Below, in pieces: positions 1 to 8,530 of a DNA stretch of 60,879 bases. The stretch is from NCBI GenBank assembly GCA_947627115.1, contig CANQUQ010000014.1, positions 1 to 60,879 of the forward strand, read 5' to 3'. The DNA is from an uncultured Acetatifactor sp. Its GTDB lineage: Bacteria; Bacillota; Clostridia; Lachnospirales; Lachnospiraceae. A program made the translations under genes and the position numbers. Position 1 is the stretch's first letter; each line of letters starts with the position of its first letter. The notes below the pieces were generated by a model. The model was not told the DNA's origin and ran no database searches. It saw nothing but the letters and a program-made list of their open reading frames with translations.

Positions 1-74
1 TCGGCGCGACGTGATTCGAACACGCGACCTCTGCGTCCCGAACGCAGCGCTCTACCAAGCTGAGCCACGCGCCG
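1..74 (-). tRNA. tRNA-Pro (CGG anticodon)
   Basis: Read on the minus strand this folds as a complete cloverleaf. The acceptor stem CGGCGCG pairs with CGCGCCG and is followed by discriminator A at position 1. The D arm is intact, the anticodon stem CTGCG/CGCAG closes loop TTCGGGA (anticodon CGG), and the T arm carries TTCGAATC. No CCA can be seen because the window begins at the discriminator base. The gene reads out of the window and has its own promoter at 91-119. Confidence 0.95.
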
Positions 75-90
75 ATTTGGTAACAGTAAA

Positions 91-119
91 ATAATAAATA
101 AAAAGAGGCGGATTGTCAA
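91..119 (-). promoter_or_regulatory. Promoter of tRNA-Pro
   Basis: On the minus strand TTGACA (complement of 114-119) is followed 17 bases later by TATTAT (complement of 91-96). This is a near-consensus housekeeping promoter placed about 15 bases upstream of the tRNA 5' end. Confidence 0.75.
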
Positions 120-198
120 GTAAAAAGTGGCATTTGAATGACGGGCAGGGATGGCGTCTGCATCAACGCACAAATTCGCATCTCCGGCCAGTTTAGCA

Positions 199-228
199 TT
201 GACAAATTATTCCATTATAAAGTATGAT
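199..228 (+). promoter_or_regulatory. Promoter of the FecR/cyclase/HD-GYP operon
   Basis: TTGACA at 199-204 and TATGAT at 223-228 are separated by 18 bases. The predicted transcript starts near 235, leaving a leader of roughly 95 bases before the ATG at 329. It is the only good promoter seen between the tRNA and this gene set. Confidence 0.65.
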
Positions 229-328
229 AAAAGTAATATTAAAACACATTTTTAAGTTGCTTTTAAAGGGCAGAAATCGGAAGGAAAACTTTTAAATGGA
301 TGTGCGTTGAAGCGTAAGAGGTGCGGAT

Positions 329-1942
329 ATGAAACAGATGACAGGGAAAAGAACAGTTGTGATAGCGGCGGCAGCGGCCGTCGTGATATGTGTAATACTG
401 GCAGTGGTCCTGATCCTCAGGAGAGGGGGTGCCGCGGATGCTTACCGTTCCATTCGGATCGTGGAGATGGACGGAGTCGTCAAGATCGCGCGGGAGAGCC
501 TGGGAGACATTGATGCGTCCGTAAATATGAATCTGGTATCGGGGGATCATGTGAGCACCGATGCCGGAGCCTACGTGGTCCTGCGCCTGGACGATGACAA
601 ATATGTTATGCTGGGAGAGAAGGGCGCCATGCAGGTGGAGGCTGAGGGCAACGCGGCAGCAGGAAAGACAAAGATCCGTCTTGAATCCGGCAGTGTCCTG
701 AATGAGATCCGCAATCCCCTGGGGCCTGATGCCACCTACGAGATCGTGACCCCCAGCGCCACCATGTCGGTGCGCGGAACGGTCTTCGAGGCGAGAAGCG
801 ACGGGGAGCAGACGGTGGAGCTGCTGGTGTATGAAGGAAAAGTCGCCGTAGGTCTGGGAGACGAGTCGGAGGCGGCCGCCTCTGACGAAGAGCCCGCTCT
901 GTACCTGGGCGGCGAGTGTGCGCAGATCTCAACGGCAAGCGGCAAGCCGGAATATACGATAGAATATGGCTCCATTCAGGAGGAGCAGATCAACGACCAG
1001 ATGATATCACGTCTTCTTATGATCGACGATAGCGGAAGAACGCTTGATTTTGGCGACGCTGCAAAGAAGGCGCTCATCGAACGCGCGGATGACTTTGCAC
1101 GGTCCCAGGCAGGCGGAGATGCCTCACAGGAGGAAGGACAGAACGAGGGAGAGGAAGCTCCGACAGTGTCCCCTGAGGCCTCGGTAGAGCCGGAAGCCTC
1201 GGAAGAACCGAAGGCGACAGAAAGCCCTGCACCTGTAAGAGGGACCGAGTCCGGAAGAAAGGCGGATGAGACGCCTGTACAGTCACCGCAGTCCGGTGCA
1301 GATCCTACCGCCGCACCGAGGCCTTCGACACAGCGTCCGAAGCCTACGGCGGAACCGACGGTCAAGCCGACTGCAGAGCCGACCTCCGTTCCTGCGGAGA
1401 AGCCGAAGCCCTCAGTGCCTTCGACACAGTCGCCTGCGCCTGAGCCTGTCAAGACGCCGGAGCCTACCAAGGCGCCTGAGCCTGTCAAGACGCCGGAGCC
1501 CACCAAGGCGCCGGAGCCTGCCAAGACGCCGGAACCTGCCAAGACGCCGGAGCCTGCCAAGACGCCGGAACCCACCGAGACGCCCAAGCCTGAGACGGAG
1601 AAAGGAACGGTCACGTTCTATGATCCGGACGTAACAGGCATTGATTTTACGGGTGGGCAGGAAAGGATAGAATTTCCCGGCAAAGATGCTACGTCTACTG
1701 TACATGAAACACAGCAGGTGGCACTGCACGGTAAGGTCAGTGAGCCGAAGGAACTTACAAGAAATAGCTGGACAGTGTACGCTTGGTACACAAAAGGCGG
1801 CGAAAAGTGGGATTTTGCTACCAGAACGCTGGAGCAGGAGACTCTGGAGCTTTATCCGGCTTGGGAATGGAACGGTGTCAAATACCGTCCGCAGTTTCCT
1901 GATCCTAATACAAATGCTTACAACTATATCAAAGATAATTAA
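329..1942 (+). CDS. FecR-domain surface protein with Pro-rich stalk and C-terminal InlB-type repeat
   Basis: This 537-residue protein starts with a short basic stretch and one membrane segment (about residues 9-30), so most of it should lie outside the cell. A FecR-like domain follows (about 45-210, including the typical TPSATMSVRGTVFEA stretch). A long Pro/Thr/Glu/Lys-rich region (about 277-425, with TPEPAK-type repeats) probably spans the cell wall. The last 100 residues resemble an InlB B-repeat / Listeria-Bacteroides repeat (YAWYTKGGEKWDF). The ATG has a GAGGTG SD at 318-323. It is the first gene of a likely operon: the cyclase gene begins 3 bases after its stop. In Gram-negatives FecR domains relay signals to sigma factors; none is nearby here, so a sensory role through the downstream cyclase is inference. 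Confidence 0.8.
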   Translation: MKQMTGKRTVVIAAAAAVVICVILAVVLILRRGGAADAYRSIRIVEMDGVVKIARESLGDIDASVNMNLVSGDHVSTDAGAYVVLRLDDDKYVMLGEKGAMQVEAEGNAAAGKTKIRLESGSVLNEIRNPLGPDATYEIVTPSATMSVRGTVFEARSDGEQTVELLVYEGKVAVGLGDESEAAASDEEPALYLGGECAQISTASGKPEYTIEYGSIQEEQINDQMISRLLMIDDSGRTLDFGDAAKKALIERADDFARSQAGGDASQEEGQNEGEEAPTVSPEASVEPEASEEPKATESPAPVRGTESGRKADETPVQSPQSGADPTAAPRPSTQRPKPTAEPTVKPTAEPTSVPAEKPKPSVPSTQSPAPEPVKTPEPTKAPEPVKTPEPTKAPEPAKTPEPAKTPEPAKTPEPTETPKPETEKGTVTFYDPDVTGIDFTGGQERIEFPGKDATSTVHETQQVALHGKVSEPKELTRNSWTVYAWYTKGGEKWDFATRTLEQETLELYPAWEWNGVKYRPQFPDPNTNAYNYIKDN

Positions 1943-1945
1943 TCA

Positions 1946-3784
1946 ATGAAAGAAAGCAGACAGAAAAAGAACAGCAGACAAAATTTATCATGGCTCCAAA
2001 GGTCTATCCTGGCGGCCGCCGCAGCGTTGGCGGCCGCCATTCTTACCCTGTGGGCTCCCCTAAGGCGGCTGGAGAATTCCTTCGCGGATGCTCTGTTCAT
2101 CCGGCCGAAGGCCGTGGACAACAGGATCAAGATCATCGGCATCGACGAGGCCTCCCAGCAGGAGATGGGACCCTTTTCCGGCTGGACCAGGCAGCAGGCG
2201 GCGGATCTTTTGAACGCCTTTGACCCGGAGTATGCACCGGCAGTGATCGCATTCGATATCAACTATATCGGGGAGCTGGATGCGCAGGGTGACAGTGCGT
2301 TGGCGGAGGCGGCCTCAAGGTACGACAATGTGGTGATGGCGTCCTATGCCAATTATACGACCAGGCTGGAGAGGCTGGAGGACGGGACTCTGCGAATGAA
2401 TCCGCTTTACGTGGAGGAGATCGAGCTGCCCTATGAGGCTCTCAGGAGGGTATCGGTCCAGGGATTTACCGATACGGTCCCGGACAGCGACAATTATATC
2501 CGCAGGTCCCTGCTCTGGGCGGATGCCGGCGGGGAGAGGCAGTATAACTTTGCCTGGACCATCTATCAGAGCTATCAGGAGAGCCAGGGCCTGCAGCCCG
2601 TATTTCCCAGGACGGATGCCAGAGGACTGTTCGGTTTTGATTACACGGCGGCGCCCGGCATGTATGAGCTTTATTCTTACGCCGATGTGGTGGAGGGACG
2701 CTGCGATATGCGCGTATTCCGGGACAGTATCGTTCTGGTGGGCGCATACGCCTCCGGCATGATGGACCAATACATGGCGCCCATCGCTAGGAGCACCGTG
2801 ATGAACGGAGTGGAGGTCCAGGCAAATCAGGTCAATGCACTGCTGGACGGGCGGACCTTTACCGACCTGCCTGTCTGGATCGGCGTGCTGGCTGCAGCCG
2901 CCGTTGCGGGCATCTACACATGGCTTGTCTTAAACAGCGGCTTCGGAATCAATCTGGCCGGCGGAGTATTTCTGGAGCTGGCAACAGCGCTCTCGGCGAG
3001 GCTGCTCTATCGGAACGGGCTGTATTGGCGGTGCCTTGCCGTGGAGCTCTCGGTGGCGCTGATCTTCTTTGTGCGTCTTGCCTTCGGATATCTGACGGAG
3101 CGCTTTCGCAAGCGTAAAATATTGCAGATGTTCCGCACTTATATGGCGCCCCAGGTGGTGGATGAGCTCAGCAGGAGCGGCAGATACCAGATTGAGCTGG
3201 GCGGGCGGGACTGTGAGATTGCAGTGCTGTTCGTGGATATCCGCGGTTTTACCTCCATGTCGGAGGGCCTTCCTCCGGATAAGGTGGTGGGAATCCTCAA
3301 CCGCTATCTGGGCAAGGTGACGGAAGCGATCTTCCGCAACGAGGGAACGCTGGACAAATTTATCGGCGATGCCGTGATGGCCGTATACAATGCGCCGCTG
3401 GATGTGGAGAATTATATGGAAAAGGCCGTGCGCACGGGAATCGATATCATTGAATCCGTGGAGAGCCTGAACGGTGAGCTGGAGAGAGATTTTGGCCGGC
3501 GGATCGCCTGCGGCGTAGGCGTCCATTGCGGTCAGGCCGTCGTGGGAAATATCGGCTGTGACTTCCGGATGGATTACACCGCCATCGGAGACACCGTCAA
3601 TGTGTCGGAGCGTCTGGAAAGTCTGGCGAAGGCAGGCCAGGTATTGATCAGCGAACAGATCTACGAGCATGTAAAGGACCGGTTTCAGGCGGAGTATATC
3701 GGCGAGCTCGCGTTGAAGGGAAGACAGGATAAGGTGAAGGCATTTGCCCTGAAGTGGCAGACTTCCCGGAAGGCCGACGTGTAA
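1946..3784 (+). CDS. CHASE2-domain class III adenylate cyclase
   Basis: The 612-residue protein has an N-terminal membrane helix (about 17-40), an extracellular CHASE2 sensor (about 45-310), a group of membrane helices (about 312-390) and a cytoplasmic cyclase domain (about 410-600). Both metal-binding Asp are present (FVDIRGF near 430 and GDAVMA near 473). The Lys in LDKFIGD and the Asp in MDYTAIGD fit adenine specificity, and the transition-state Asn/Arg lie in DTVNVSERLE. The product should therefore be cAMP. There is no clear SD before the ATG, and the FecR gene stop is 3 bases upstream, which suggests translational coupling. It is followed by a GAF/HD-GYP gene. Class III cyclases are uncommon in Clostridia, and no cAMP receptor protein is in this window. 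Confidence 0.9.
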   Translation: MKESRQKKNSRQNLSWLQRSILAAAAALAAAILTLWAPLRRLENSFADALFIRPKAVDNRIKIIGIDEASQQEMGPFSGWTRQQAADLLNAFDPEYAPAVIAFDINYIGELDAQGDSALAEAASRYDNVVMASYANYTTRLERLEDGTLRMNPLYVEEIELPYEALRRVSVQGFTDTVPDSDNYIRRSLLWADAGGERQYNFAWTIYQSYQESQGLQPVFPRTDARGLFGFDYTAAPGMYELYSYADVVEGRCDMRVFRDSIVLVGAYASGMMDQYMAPIARSTVMNGVEVQANQVNALLDGRTFTDLPVWIGVLAAAAVAGIYTWLVLNSGFGINLAGGVFLELATALSARLLYRNGLYWRCLAVELSVALIFFVRLAFGYLTERFRKRKILQMFRTYMAPQVVDELSRSGRYQIELGGRDCEIAVLFVDIRGFTSMSEGLPPDKVVGILNRYLGKVTEAIFRNEGTLDKFIGDAVMAVYNAPLDVENYMEKAVRTGIDIIESVESLNGELERDFGRRIACGVGVHCGQAVVGNIGCDFRMDYTAIGDTVNVSERLESLAKAGQVLISEQIYEHVKDRFQAEYIGELALKGRQDKVKAFALKWQTSRKADV

Positions 3785-3806
3785 ACGCTTTGGAGTGGAG
3801 ATTTTT

Positions 3807-5294
3807 ATGGAAAGATTACGCGCAGAAAAAATATTGGAGATAGGCATTCAGCTCACTGCGGAGCATGATTATGACAGGCTGCTGTCGAAGATCATTGAAT
3901 GCGCCATGGATCTGACGGATTGCGATGGAGGGACGCTCTATCTTTATGAGGAGGAGCAGTTGAAATTCTGTATCATGAAGACGCAGTCTCTGGGCATTGA
4001 CCGTGACAGGAGGAGCGTGGAGCAATATCCGCCGGTGGCCATGGACGAGAAAAATGTGTGCGCATACGCCGCCATCCACCGGAAATTGCTCAATATCCAA
4101 GACGCATACGACTGTGAGGAGTTCGATTTCAGCGGCCCAAGAGAGTATGACAAGATGTCCGGCTACCGGACAAAGTCTCTGCTGGTATTTCCTCTGGTCA
4201 ATCATGAGGATAAGCTGGTGGGCGTGGTGCAGCTGATCAACGCTCTGGACGGTCAGGGACATGTGATCCCCTTTGCGGAGGAGTTTGAAAAGGTGGTGGA
4301 GTCGCTGGGCTCTCAGGCTGCGGTGGCGGTGTCGAACATGCGCTTTGTGCAGGAGAACGAGCAGCTGATGATGTCTATTACACGCGTCTTCACCAATGCG
4401 ATCGATGCGCGTATTCCCTATAATTACTACCATTCCCGCAACGTCTATCTGTATACAAAGATGTTGGTGGAATACATCAACGATGCCCATGAAAGGGGAG
4501 AGACGCCCCGCTGTTTCGATACCGACAGGAAGGATGAGCTCCTGATGGCGGCGCTGATGCATGATATCGGAAAGCTGGTGCTTCCGAACGAGATCATTGA
4601 CAAGAGCACGCGCCTGGGCAATAAGCTGCCTCTCCTGCTGGAGCGCCTCCGGCATCTGACGGCGCTGTATCATATCGATTATCTTGAGGGCAGGATCGAT
4701 CAGGACAAGTGGATCGAGATGAAAAATATTTTGGTGGACGGGGAAGAGCGGGTTCAGGAGCTGAACCGCAAGGGGAGGCTCAGCGAGGAGGAGCTGGCTT
4801 ACGTACAGGAGCTTGCCGCCTATTCCTACCACGATCCCGGCGGAGAAATCATTCCCTTTCTGACCCAGGACGAACTGGAATGTCTCTCTATCCCATCGGG
4901 CACCTTGACCAAAGGGGAGAGGGAGATCATTCAGTCCCATGCATCATGTACGATTCAATATCTGAAGAAGATGAACTTTGACAAGCGCTATCCGCACATC
5001 ATCGAGTGGGCGGGGGCCCATCACGAATTTTTGGACGGAAGCGGCTATCCCAAGGGGCTGAAGGGGGACGAGATCCCTTTTGAGGCGCGTATGCTGGCTG
5101 TGGTGGATATATTTGAGGCCCTGACCAGCTCCGACCGTCCTTATCGGAAATCCATGCAGAGGGAAAAGGCCGTGGGGGTCCTGACGGAGATGGCCGAGGA
5201 GGGAAAATTAGACAGGGAAGTACTGGGGTTGTTCAGGGAAGCGCTGGAGGAGCACAACGGGCAGATTCAGCTGGTCAACCGTTTTGAAGATTAG
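3807..5294 (+). CDS. GAF and HD-GYP domain protein, probable cyclic-di-GMP phosphodiesterase
   Basis: A GAF sensor domain (about 20-170) is followed by an HD-GYP hydrolase domain. MHDIGK near residue 250 carries the HD pair, and HHEFLDGSGYP near 403-412 carries the GYP signature, so metal ligands look complete. About 100 residues are inserted between the HD motif and the helix starting LTKGEREII. The family cleaves cyclic di-GMP to GMP or pGpG. The start chosen is the ATG at 3807, with GGAG six bases upstream; a GTG at 3795 lies inside that SD. It sits 22 bases after the cyclase gene, so cAMP synthesis and c-di-GMP breakdown are probably co-expressed. Confidence 0.88.
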   Translation: MERLRAEKILEIGIQLTAEHDYDRLLSKIIECAMDLTDCDGGTLYLYEEEQLKFCIMKTQSLGIDRDRRSVEQYPPVAMDEKNVCAYAAIHRKLLNIQDAYDCEEFDFSGPREYDKMSGYRTKSLLVFPLVNHEDKLVGVVQLINALDGQGHVIPFAEEFEKVVESLGSQAAVAVSNMRFVQENEQLMMSITRVFTNAIDARIPYNYYHSRNVYLYTKMLVEYINDAHERGETPRCFDTDRKDELLMAALMHDIGKLVLPNEIIDKSTRLGNKLPLLLERLRHLTALYHIDYLEGRIDQDKWIEMKNILVDGEERVQELNRKGRLSEEELAYVQELAAYSYHDPGGEIIPFLTQDELECLSIPSGTLTKGEREIIQSHASCTIQYLKKMNFDKRYPHIIEWAGAHHEFLDGSGYPKGLKGDEIPFEARMLAVVDIFEALTSSDRPYRKSMQREKAVGVLTEMAEEGKLDREVLGLFREALEEHNGQIQLVNRFED

Positions 5295-5341
5295 TGCTTT
5301 CGACAGAATGTCATCCAATAAGATAAAAGGTGAGGTTTGCC

Positions 5342-6121
5342 ATGATAGAGATCATTCCGAATGTGGGAGAGATAGAGGAATATGTTGAGCTGGCGGAGCG
5401 TCATGCCCTGGGGTTCGAGTACAATGATTTTTTTGATCCGGAGCTTCTGGATGATGAAAGGGCTTTAGAGGAGCGTCTCCGGCTCTATCAGAGTCTGGGG
5501 AGGCACGGAGGGACTGACACCCTTCACGGCGCCTTTTACGATCTGGCCCACTTCAGTCTTGACGGCGGCATCCGCAGGCACAGCCTGTACCGCATGCAGC
5601 AGTCCGTGGAGATCGCAGGGCGGCTGGGATGCCGTGCGGTGATATTCCACGGCGGCCTGAATCCGAGGTTCATGAAGGGGAAGGGCTATTATTCCAATTG
5701 GCTGGAATGGACCGAAAAGGTGATGGAGAAGCTCTTGTCCCAGGATGAAGGGATTGAGATCTACTGTGAAAATGTGCTGGAAAATTCGCCGGACGCACTG
5801 TCCGAGCTGGCGGAGCGGTTCCGCGGCCGGAAGAACTTTGGCATATGTCTGGACATAGCCCATATGATGCTGGCCCACGGGGATCCCGCCGAGTGGTTCG
5901 GCAAGCTGCATCCGCACATCCGGCATTTTCATATGAACGATACATTTCTGCAGGCGGACGACCACCTTGCGCTGGGGAAGGGAAGTATTCCCTGGGACAC
6001 GGTGTTCGACCTGATAAAAGAATATGATCTGTGTGGCGTGAGCCGGCTTCTGGAAGTGAACGGGCTGGATAAGATCAGAGACAGTCTCAGATTTCTGGAG
6101 GACCGGAGCCTGCAGAACTGA
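5342..6121 (+). CDS. Sugar phosphate isomerase/epimerase-like TIM-barrel protein
   Basis: The 259-residue protein resembles the AP endonuclease 2 / xylose isomerase-like TIM-barrel superfamily. Barrel-strand motifs include TLHGAFYD, AVIFHGG, IYCENV, ICLDIAHMMLAHG and HFHMND, with His, Glu and Asp residues placed to bind a divalent metal. Its substrate cannot be told from sequence. The ATG at 5342 has SD AGGTGAGG six bases upstream; a GTG at 5330 overlaps that SD. The next gene starts 11 bases after its stop. Confidence 0.75.
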   Translation: MIEIIPNVGEIEEYVELAERHALGFEYNDFFDPELLDDERALEERLRLYQSLGRHGGTDTLHGAFYDLAHFSLDGGIRRHSLYRMQQSVEIAGRLGCRAVIFHGGLNPRFMKGKGYYSNWLEWTEKVMEKLLSQDEGIEIYCENVLENSPDALSELAERFRGRKNFGICLDIAHMMLAHGDPAEWFGKLHPHIRHFHMNDTFLQADDHLALGKGSIPWDTVFDLIKEYDLCGVSRLLEVNGLDKIRDSLRFLEDRSLQN

Positions 6122-6132
6122 AGGAGAACGGT

Positions 6133-7335
6133 ATGTACCAGACGGTTGTGACACTGAAGAAGGGACAGGGGCGCACACTGAAGGCCGGCGGCATGTGGGT
6201 GTACGACAATGAGATCGAGTCGGTGACAGGCGCCTTTGAGAACGGGGACATCGTGGCCGTTCGGGATTTTGACGGTTACGGCATGGGCTGCGGCTTCATC
6301 AATACGAACTCGAAGATCACCGTGCGCATGATGTCCCGCAGAAAAGATGCGGTAATAGATGCCGCCTTCCTGGAACGCCGGGTGCGCGATGCATGGGAAT
6401 ATCGGAAACAGACTGTCGATATCTCCAGCTGCCGCCTGATATTCGGGGAGGCGGATTTTCTGCCTGGGATCGTGGTGGATAAGTTCGCCGATGTGCTGGT
6501 GGTGGAGTCCCTGGCGCTGGGCATCGACAGGTGGAAGATGACTATTGTGGATGCGCTGAAAAGGGTGCTGGCGGAGGACGGAATCCCGATCCGCGGCGTC
6601 TACGAGCGCAGCGATGCCAAGGTGCGCCTGCAGGAAGGGATGGAGCGAAGCAAGGGATTTCTGGGGGAGCCCTTTGACACGAAGGTCGAGATCGTGGAGA
6701 ACGGGGTAAGATATATCGTAGATGTGGAGGACGGCCAGAAGACGGGATTCTTTCTTGACCAGAAGAACAATCGGGCCGCGATCCACCGATTCTGCAAAGG
6801 GAAAAGGGTGCTGGACTGTTTTACCCACACCGGTTCCTTCGCTTTAAACGCCGGAATTGCCGGAGCGGAAAGCGTGCTGGGGGTGGATGCCTCCCGGCCG
6901 GCGGTGGATAGGGCGGAGGAGAACGCCAGGCTCAACGGCCTGGAGGACAGGGTGAAATTTCAGTGCGCGGACGTGTTTGAACTGCTTCCGGAGCTTGAGG
7001 CGGCTGGGGAGCGGTTCGATGTGGTGATCCTGGATCCGCCCGCCTTTACCAAGTCCAGAAATTCCGTAAAAAATGCGGTGAAGGGATACCGCGAGATCAA
7101 TCTGAGAGGCCTGAAGCTGGTAAAGGACGGCGGCTTTCTCGTGACCTGCTCCTGCTCTCATTTCATGGAGCCGGAGCTGTTTGCCAAGACCATCCGGGAG
7201 GCCGCAAACGGCGCCCGTAGGCGTCTGCGGCAGGTGGAATTCCGCACTCAGGCCTGCGACCATCCCATCCTGTGGTCGGCGGATCAGTCTTATTACCTGA
7301 AATTCTACATCTTTCAGGTGGTGGAGGAACGGTGA
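6133..7335 (+). CDS. rlmI: Class I rRNA large subunit methyltransferase, RlmI family
   Basis: The 400-residue protein begins with a PUA-like RNA-binding domain (about 1-80) and ends with a SAM-dependent Rossmann methyltransferase. VLDCFTHTGSFALNA is the SAM-binding motif I, GFFLDQKNNR lies near residue 205, DPPAFTKS near 300 and TCSCSHFM near 337. The DPPAFTKS/TCSCSH pair is typical of RlmI, which makes m5C1962 in 23S rRNA of E. coli. Length and domain order match the family. The symbol is by family resemblance; related uncharacterised PUA-methyltransferases exist. Confidence 0.8.
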   Translation: MYQTVVTLKKGQGRTLKAGGMWVYDNEIESVTGAFENGDIVAVRDFDGYGMGCGFINTNSKITVRMMSRRKDAVIDAAFLERRVRDAWEYRKQTVDISSCRLIFGEADFLPGIVVDKFADVLVVESLALGIDRWKMTIVDALKRVLAEDGIPIRGVYERSDAKVRLQEGMERSKGFLGEPFDTKVEIVENGVRYIVDVEDGQKTGFFLDQKNNRAAIHRFCKGKRVLDCFTHTGSFALNAGIAGAESVLGVDASRPAVDRAEENARLNGLEDRVKFQCADVFELLPELEAAGERFDVVILDPPAFTKSRNSVKNAVKGYREINLRGLKLVKDGGFLVTCSCSHFMEPELFAKTIREAANGARRRLRQVEFRTQACDHPILWSADQSYYLKFYIFQVVEER

Positions 7336-7387
7336 GCGGTCGCCGAACAGCAGGATATCTTATGACTGTAAGGAAGGTTTTGTTTTT

Positions 7388-8224
7388 ATGCCGGACGTAA
7401 TTTTGGATACATTGACCGATACATTGAAGCTGATCCCGTTTCTGTTCCTGGCGTATCTTGCCATGGAATATCTGGAGCACAGGACGGGAGAGAAGGCGTG
7501 GAATATGGTGAGGAGAGCGGGACGCCTGGGCCCTGTGCTGGGCGGTCTGCTGGGCATTGTGCCCCAGTGCGGCTTTTCCGCGGCAGCCGCCAATCTGTAT
7601 GCCGGAAGGGTGGTGTCTCTGGGGACCCTGATGGCGATCTACCTGTCCACTTCGGATGAGATGCTGCCGATCCTGATCTCCGAGCAGGCGTCTTTGGGTA
7701 CGATTATTGAACTGCTGTCCGTCAAGGCGGCGATCGGTATGGCCATGGGACTGTGTATCGATATTTTGCTGCGCAAAAGGACCGCGGACGAGGGCGAACA
7801 TATTCACCATATCTGTGAGCACGATCACTGTCACTGTGAAAAGGGGGTCCTTCGGTCGGCCGTCTCACATACCGCACAGATATCGCTCTTTATTCTTCTG
7901 GTAACATTCGCGCTGAATCTTGTCCTGCATTTTGTGGGCGAAGATGCGCTGGGGGAGCTTGTCCTGTCCAGGCCGGTGCTTGGGCCGGTGCTTTCCGGCC
8001 TTGTGGGGCTGATCCCCAACTGTGCCGGATCCGTGGTGATCACGCAGATGTACCTGGAAGGAGCTATGAGCTTTGGCTCGGCTATGGCGGGACTGCTGAC
8101 GGGAACGGGCGTAGGCGTGCTGGTGCTGTTCCGGGTCAATCGCCGCCGAGAGGAAAATTTGAAGATCCTCGGAATGCTGTACGTAATCGGTGTGGCTGCG
8201 GGAATTCTGATCGGTCTGATCTGA
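7388..8224 (+). CDS. Putative heavy-metal/arsenical exporter (ArsP_2-like)
   Basis: The 278-residue integral membrane protein is built of two similar halves. Both carry a G-x-I-P-x-C-G/A motif (GIVPQCGFS near residue 57 and GLIPNCAGS near 213), as in the putative 10TM heavy-metal exporter family PF11449. The central cytoplasmic loop (about 136-152) is packed with His and Cys (HIHHICEHDHCHC), which suggests metal binding. The transported ion is unknown. It follows the methyltransferase gene by 52 bases and precedes tRNA-Lys. Confidence 0.7.
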   Translation: MPDVILDTLTDTLKLIPFLFLAYLAMEYLEHRTGEKAWNMVRRAGRLGPVLGGLLGIVPQCGFSAAAANLYAGRVVSLGTLMAIYLSTSDEMLPILISEQASLGTIIELLSVKAAIGMAMGLCIDILLRKRTADEGEHIHHICEHDHCHCEKGVLRSAVSHTAQISLFILLVTFALNLVLHFVGEDALGELVLSRPVLGPVLSGLVGLIPNCAGSVVITQMYLEGAMSFGSAMAGLLTGTGVGVLVLFRVNRRREENLKILGMLYVIGVAAGILIGLI

Positions 8225-8262
8225 AAAATAAATTTTAAATATAATTTTTTTGGAAAAAGGAC

Positions 8263-8291
8263 TTGCATTTACCGACATGTTATAATATAAT
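8263..8291 (+). promoter_or_regulatory. Promoter of tRNA-Lys
   Basis: TTGCAT at 8263-8268 and TATAAT at 8286-8291 are separated by 17 bases. The expected transcript start is near 8298, about 23 bases before the tRNA. Confidence 0.75.
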
Positions 8292-8320
8292 AACTGTTGC
8301 GTTGTTAAAGAACAGAAAAC

Positions 8321-8393
8321 GCACCGCTAGCTCAGTTGGTAGAGCACCTGACTCTTAATCAGGGTGTCCAGGGTTCGAGCCCCTGGCGGTGCA
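8321..8393 (+). tRNA. tRNA-Lys (CTT anticodon)
   Basis: A complete cloverleaf is visible. The acceptor GCACCGC pairs with GCGGTGC and is followed by A. The D loop contains AGTTGGTAGAG, the anticodon stem CCTGA/TCAGG closes loop CTCTTAA (anticodon CTT), and the T arm is CCAGGGTTCGAGCCCCTGG. CCA is not encoded. A GC-rich palindrome (8398-8411) and a terminator (8419-8465) follow. Confidence 0.96.
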
Positions 8394-8397
8394 CACA

Positions 8398-8411
8398 CTC
8401 CCCGCGGGGAG
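8398..8411. repeat. Perfect GC-rich palindrome just after tRNA-Lys
   Basis: CTCCCC and GGGGAG form a perfect inverted repeat around GC, four bases beyond the tRNA discriminator. It could fold as a small hairpin in the precursor 3' trailer. No T-run follows it directly, so it is not itself the terminator. Confidence 0.5.
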
Positions 8412-8418
8412 CGCCCAA

Positions 8419-8465
8419 AGAACTGGTTTTGAGGACGTAAGAGCCTTGGGGTCGGTTCTTTTTTT
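8419..8465 (+). terminator. Rho-independent terminator of tRNA-Lys
   Basis: A 16-base arm at 8419-8434 pairs fully with 8444-8459 if G-U wobbles are allowed, leaving a short loop. A run of T follows to 8465. The position fits the end of the tRNA-Lys transcript. Confidence 0.75.
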
Positions 8466-8530
8466 CTGGAAATTTCTGTAAATATGCGGCCCGGCGATTG
8501 CCGCGGTCGGAGGAAAGCAGGCGGAGACAT

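Noticed and set aside
976..1729. Open frames (both strands) opposite or overlapping the Pro-rich region of the FecR gene
   Set aside because: Repetitive Gly/Ser/Val or Arg/Leu products mirror the TPEPAK codon repeats; no translation signals.
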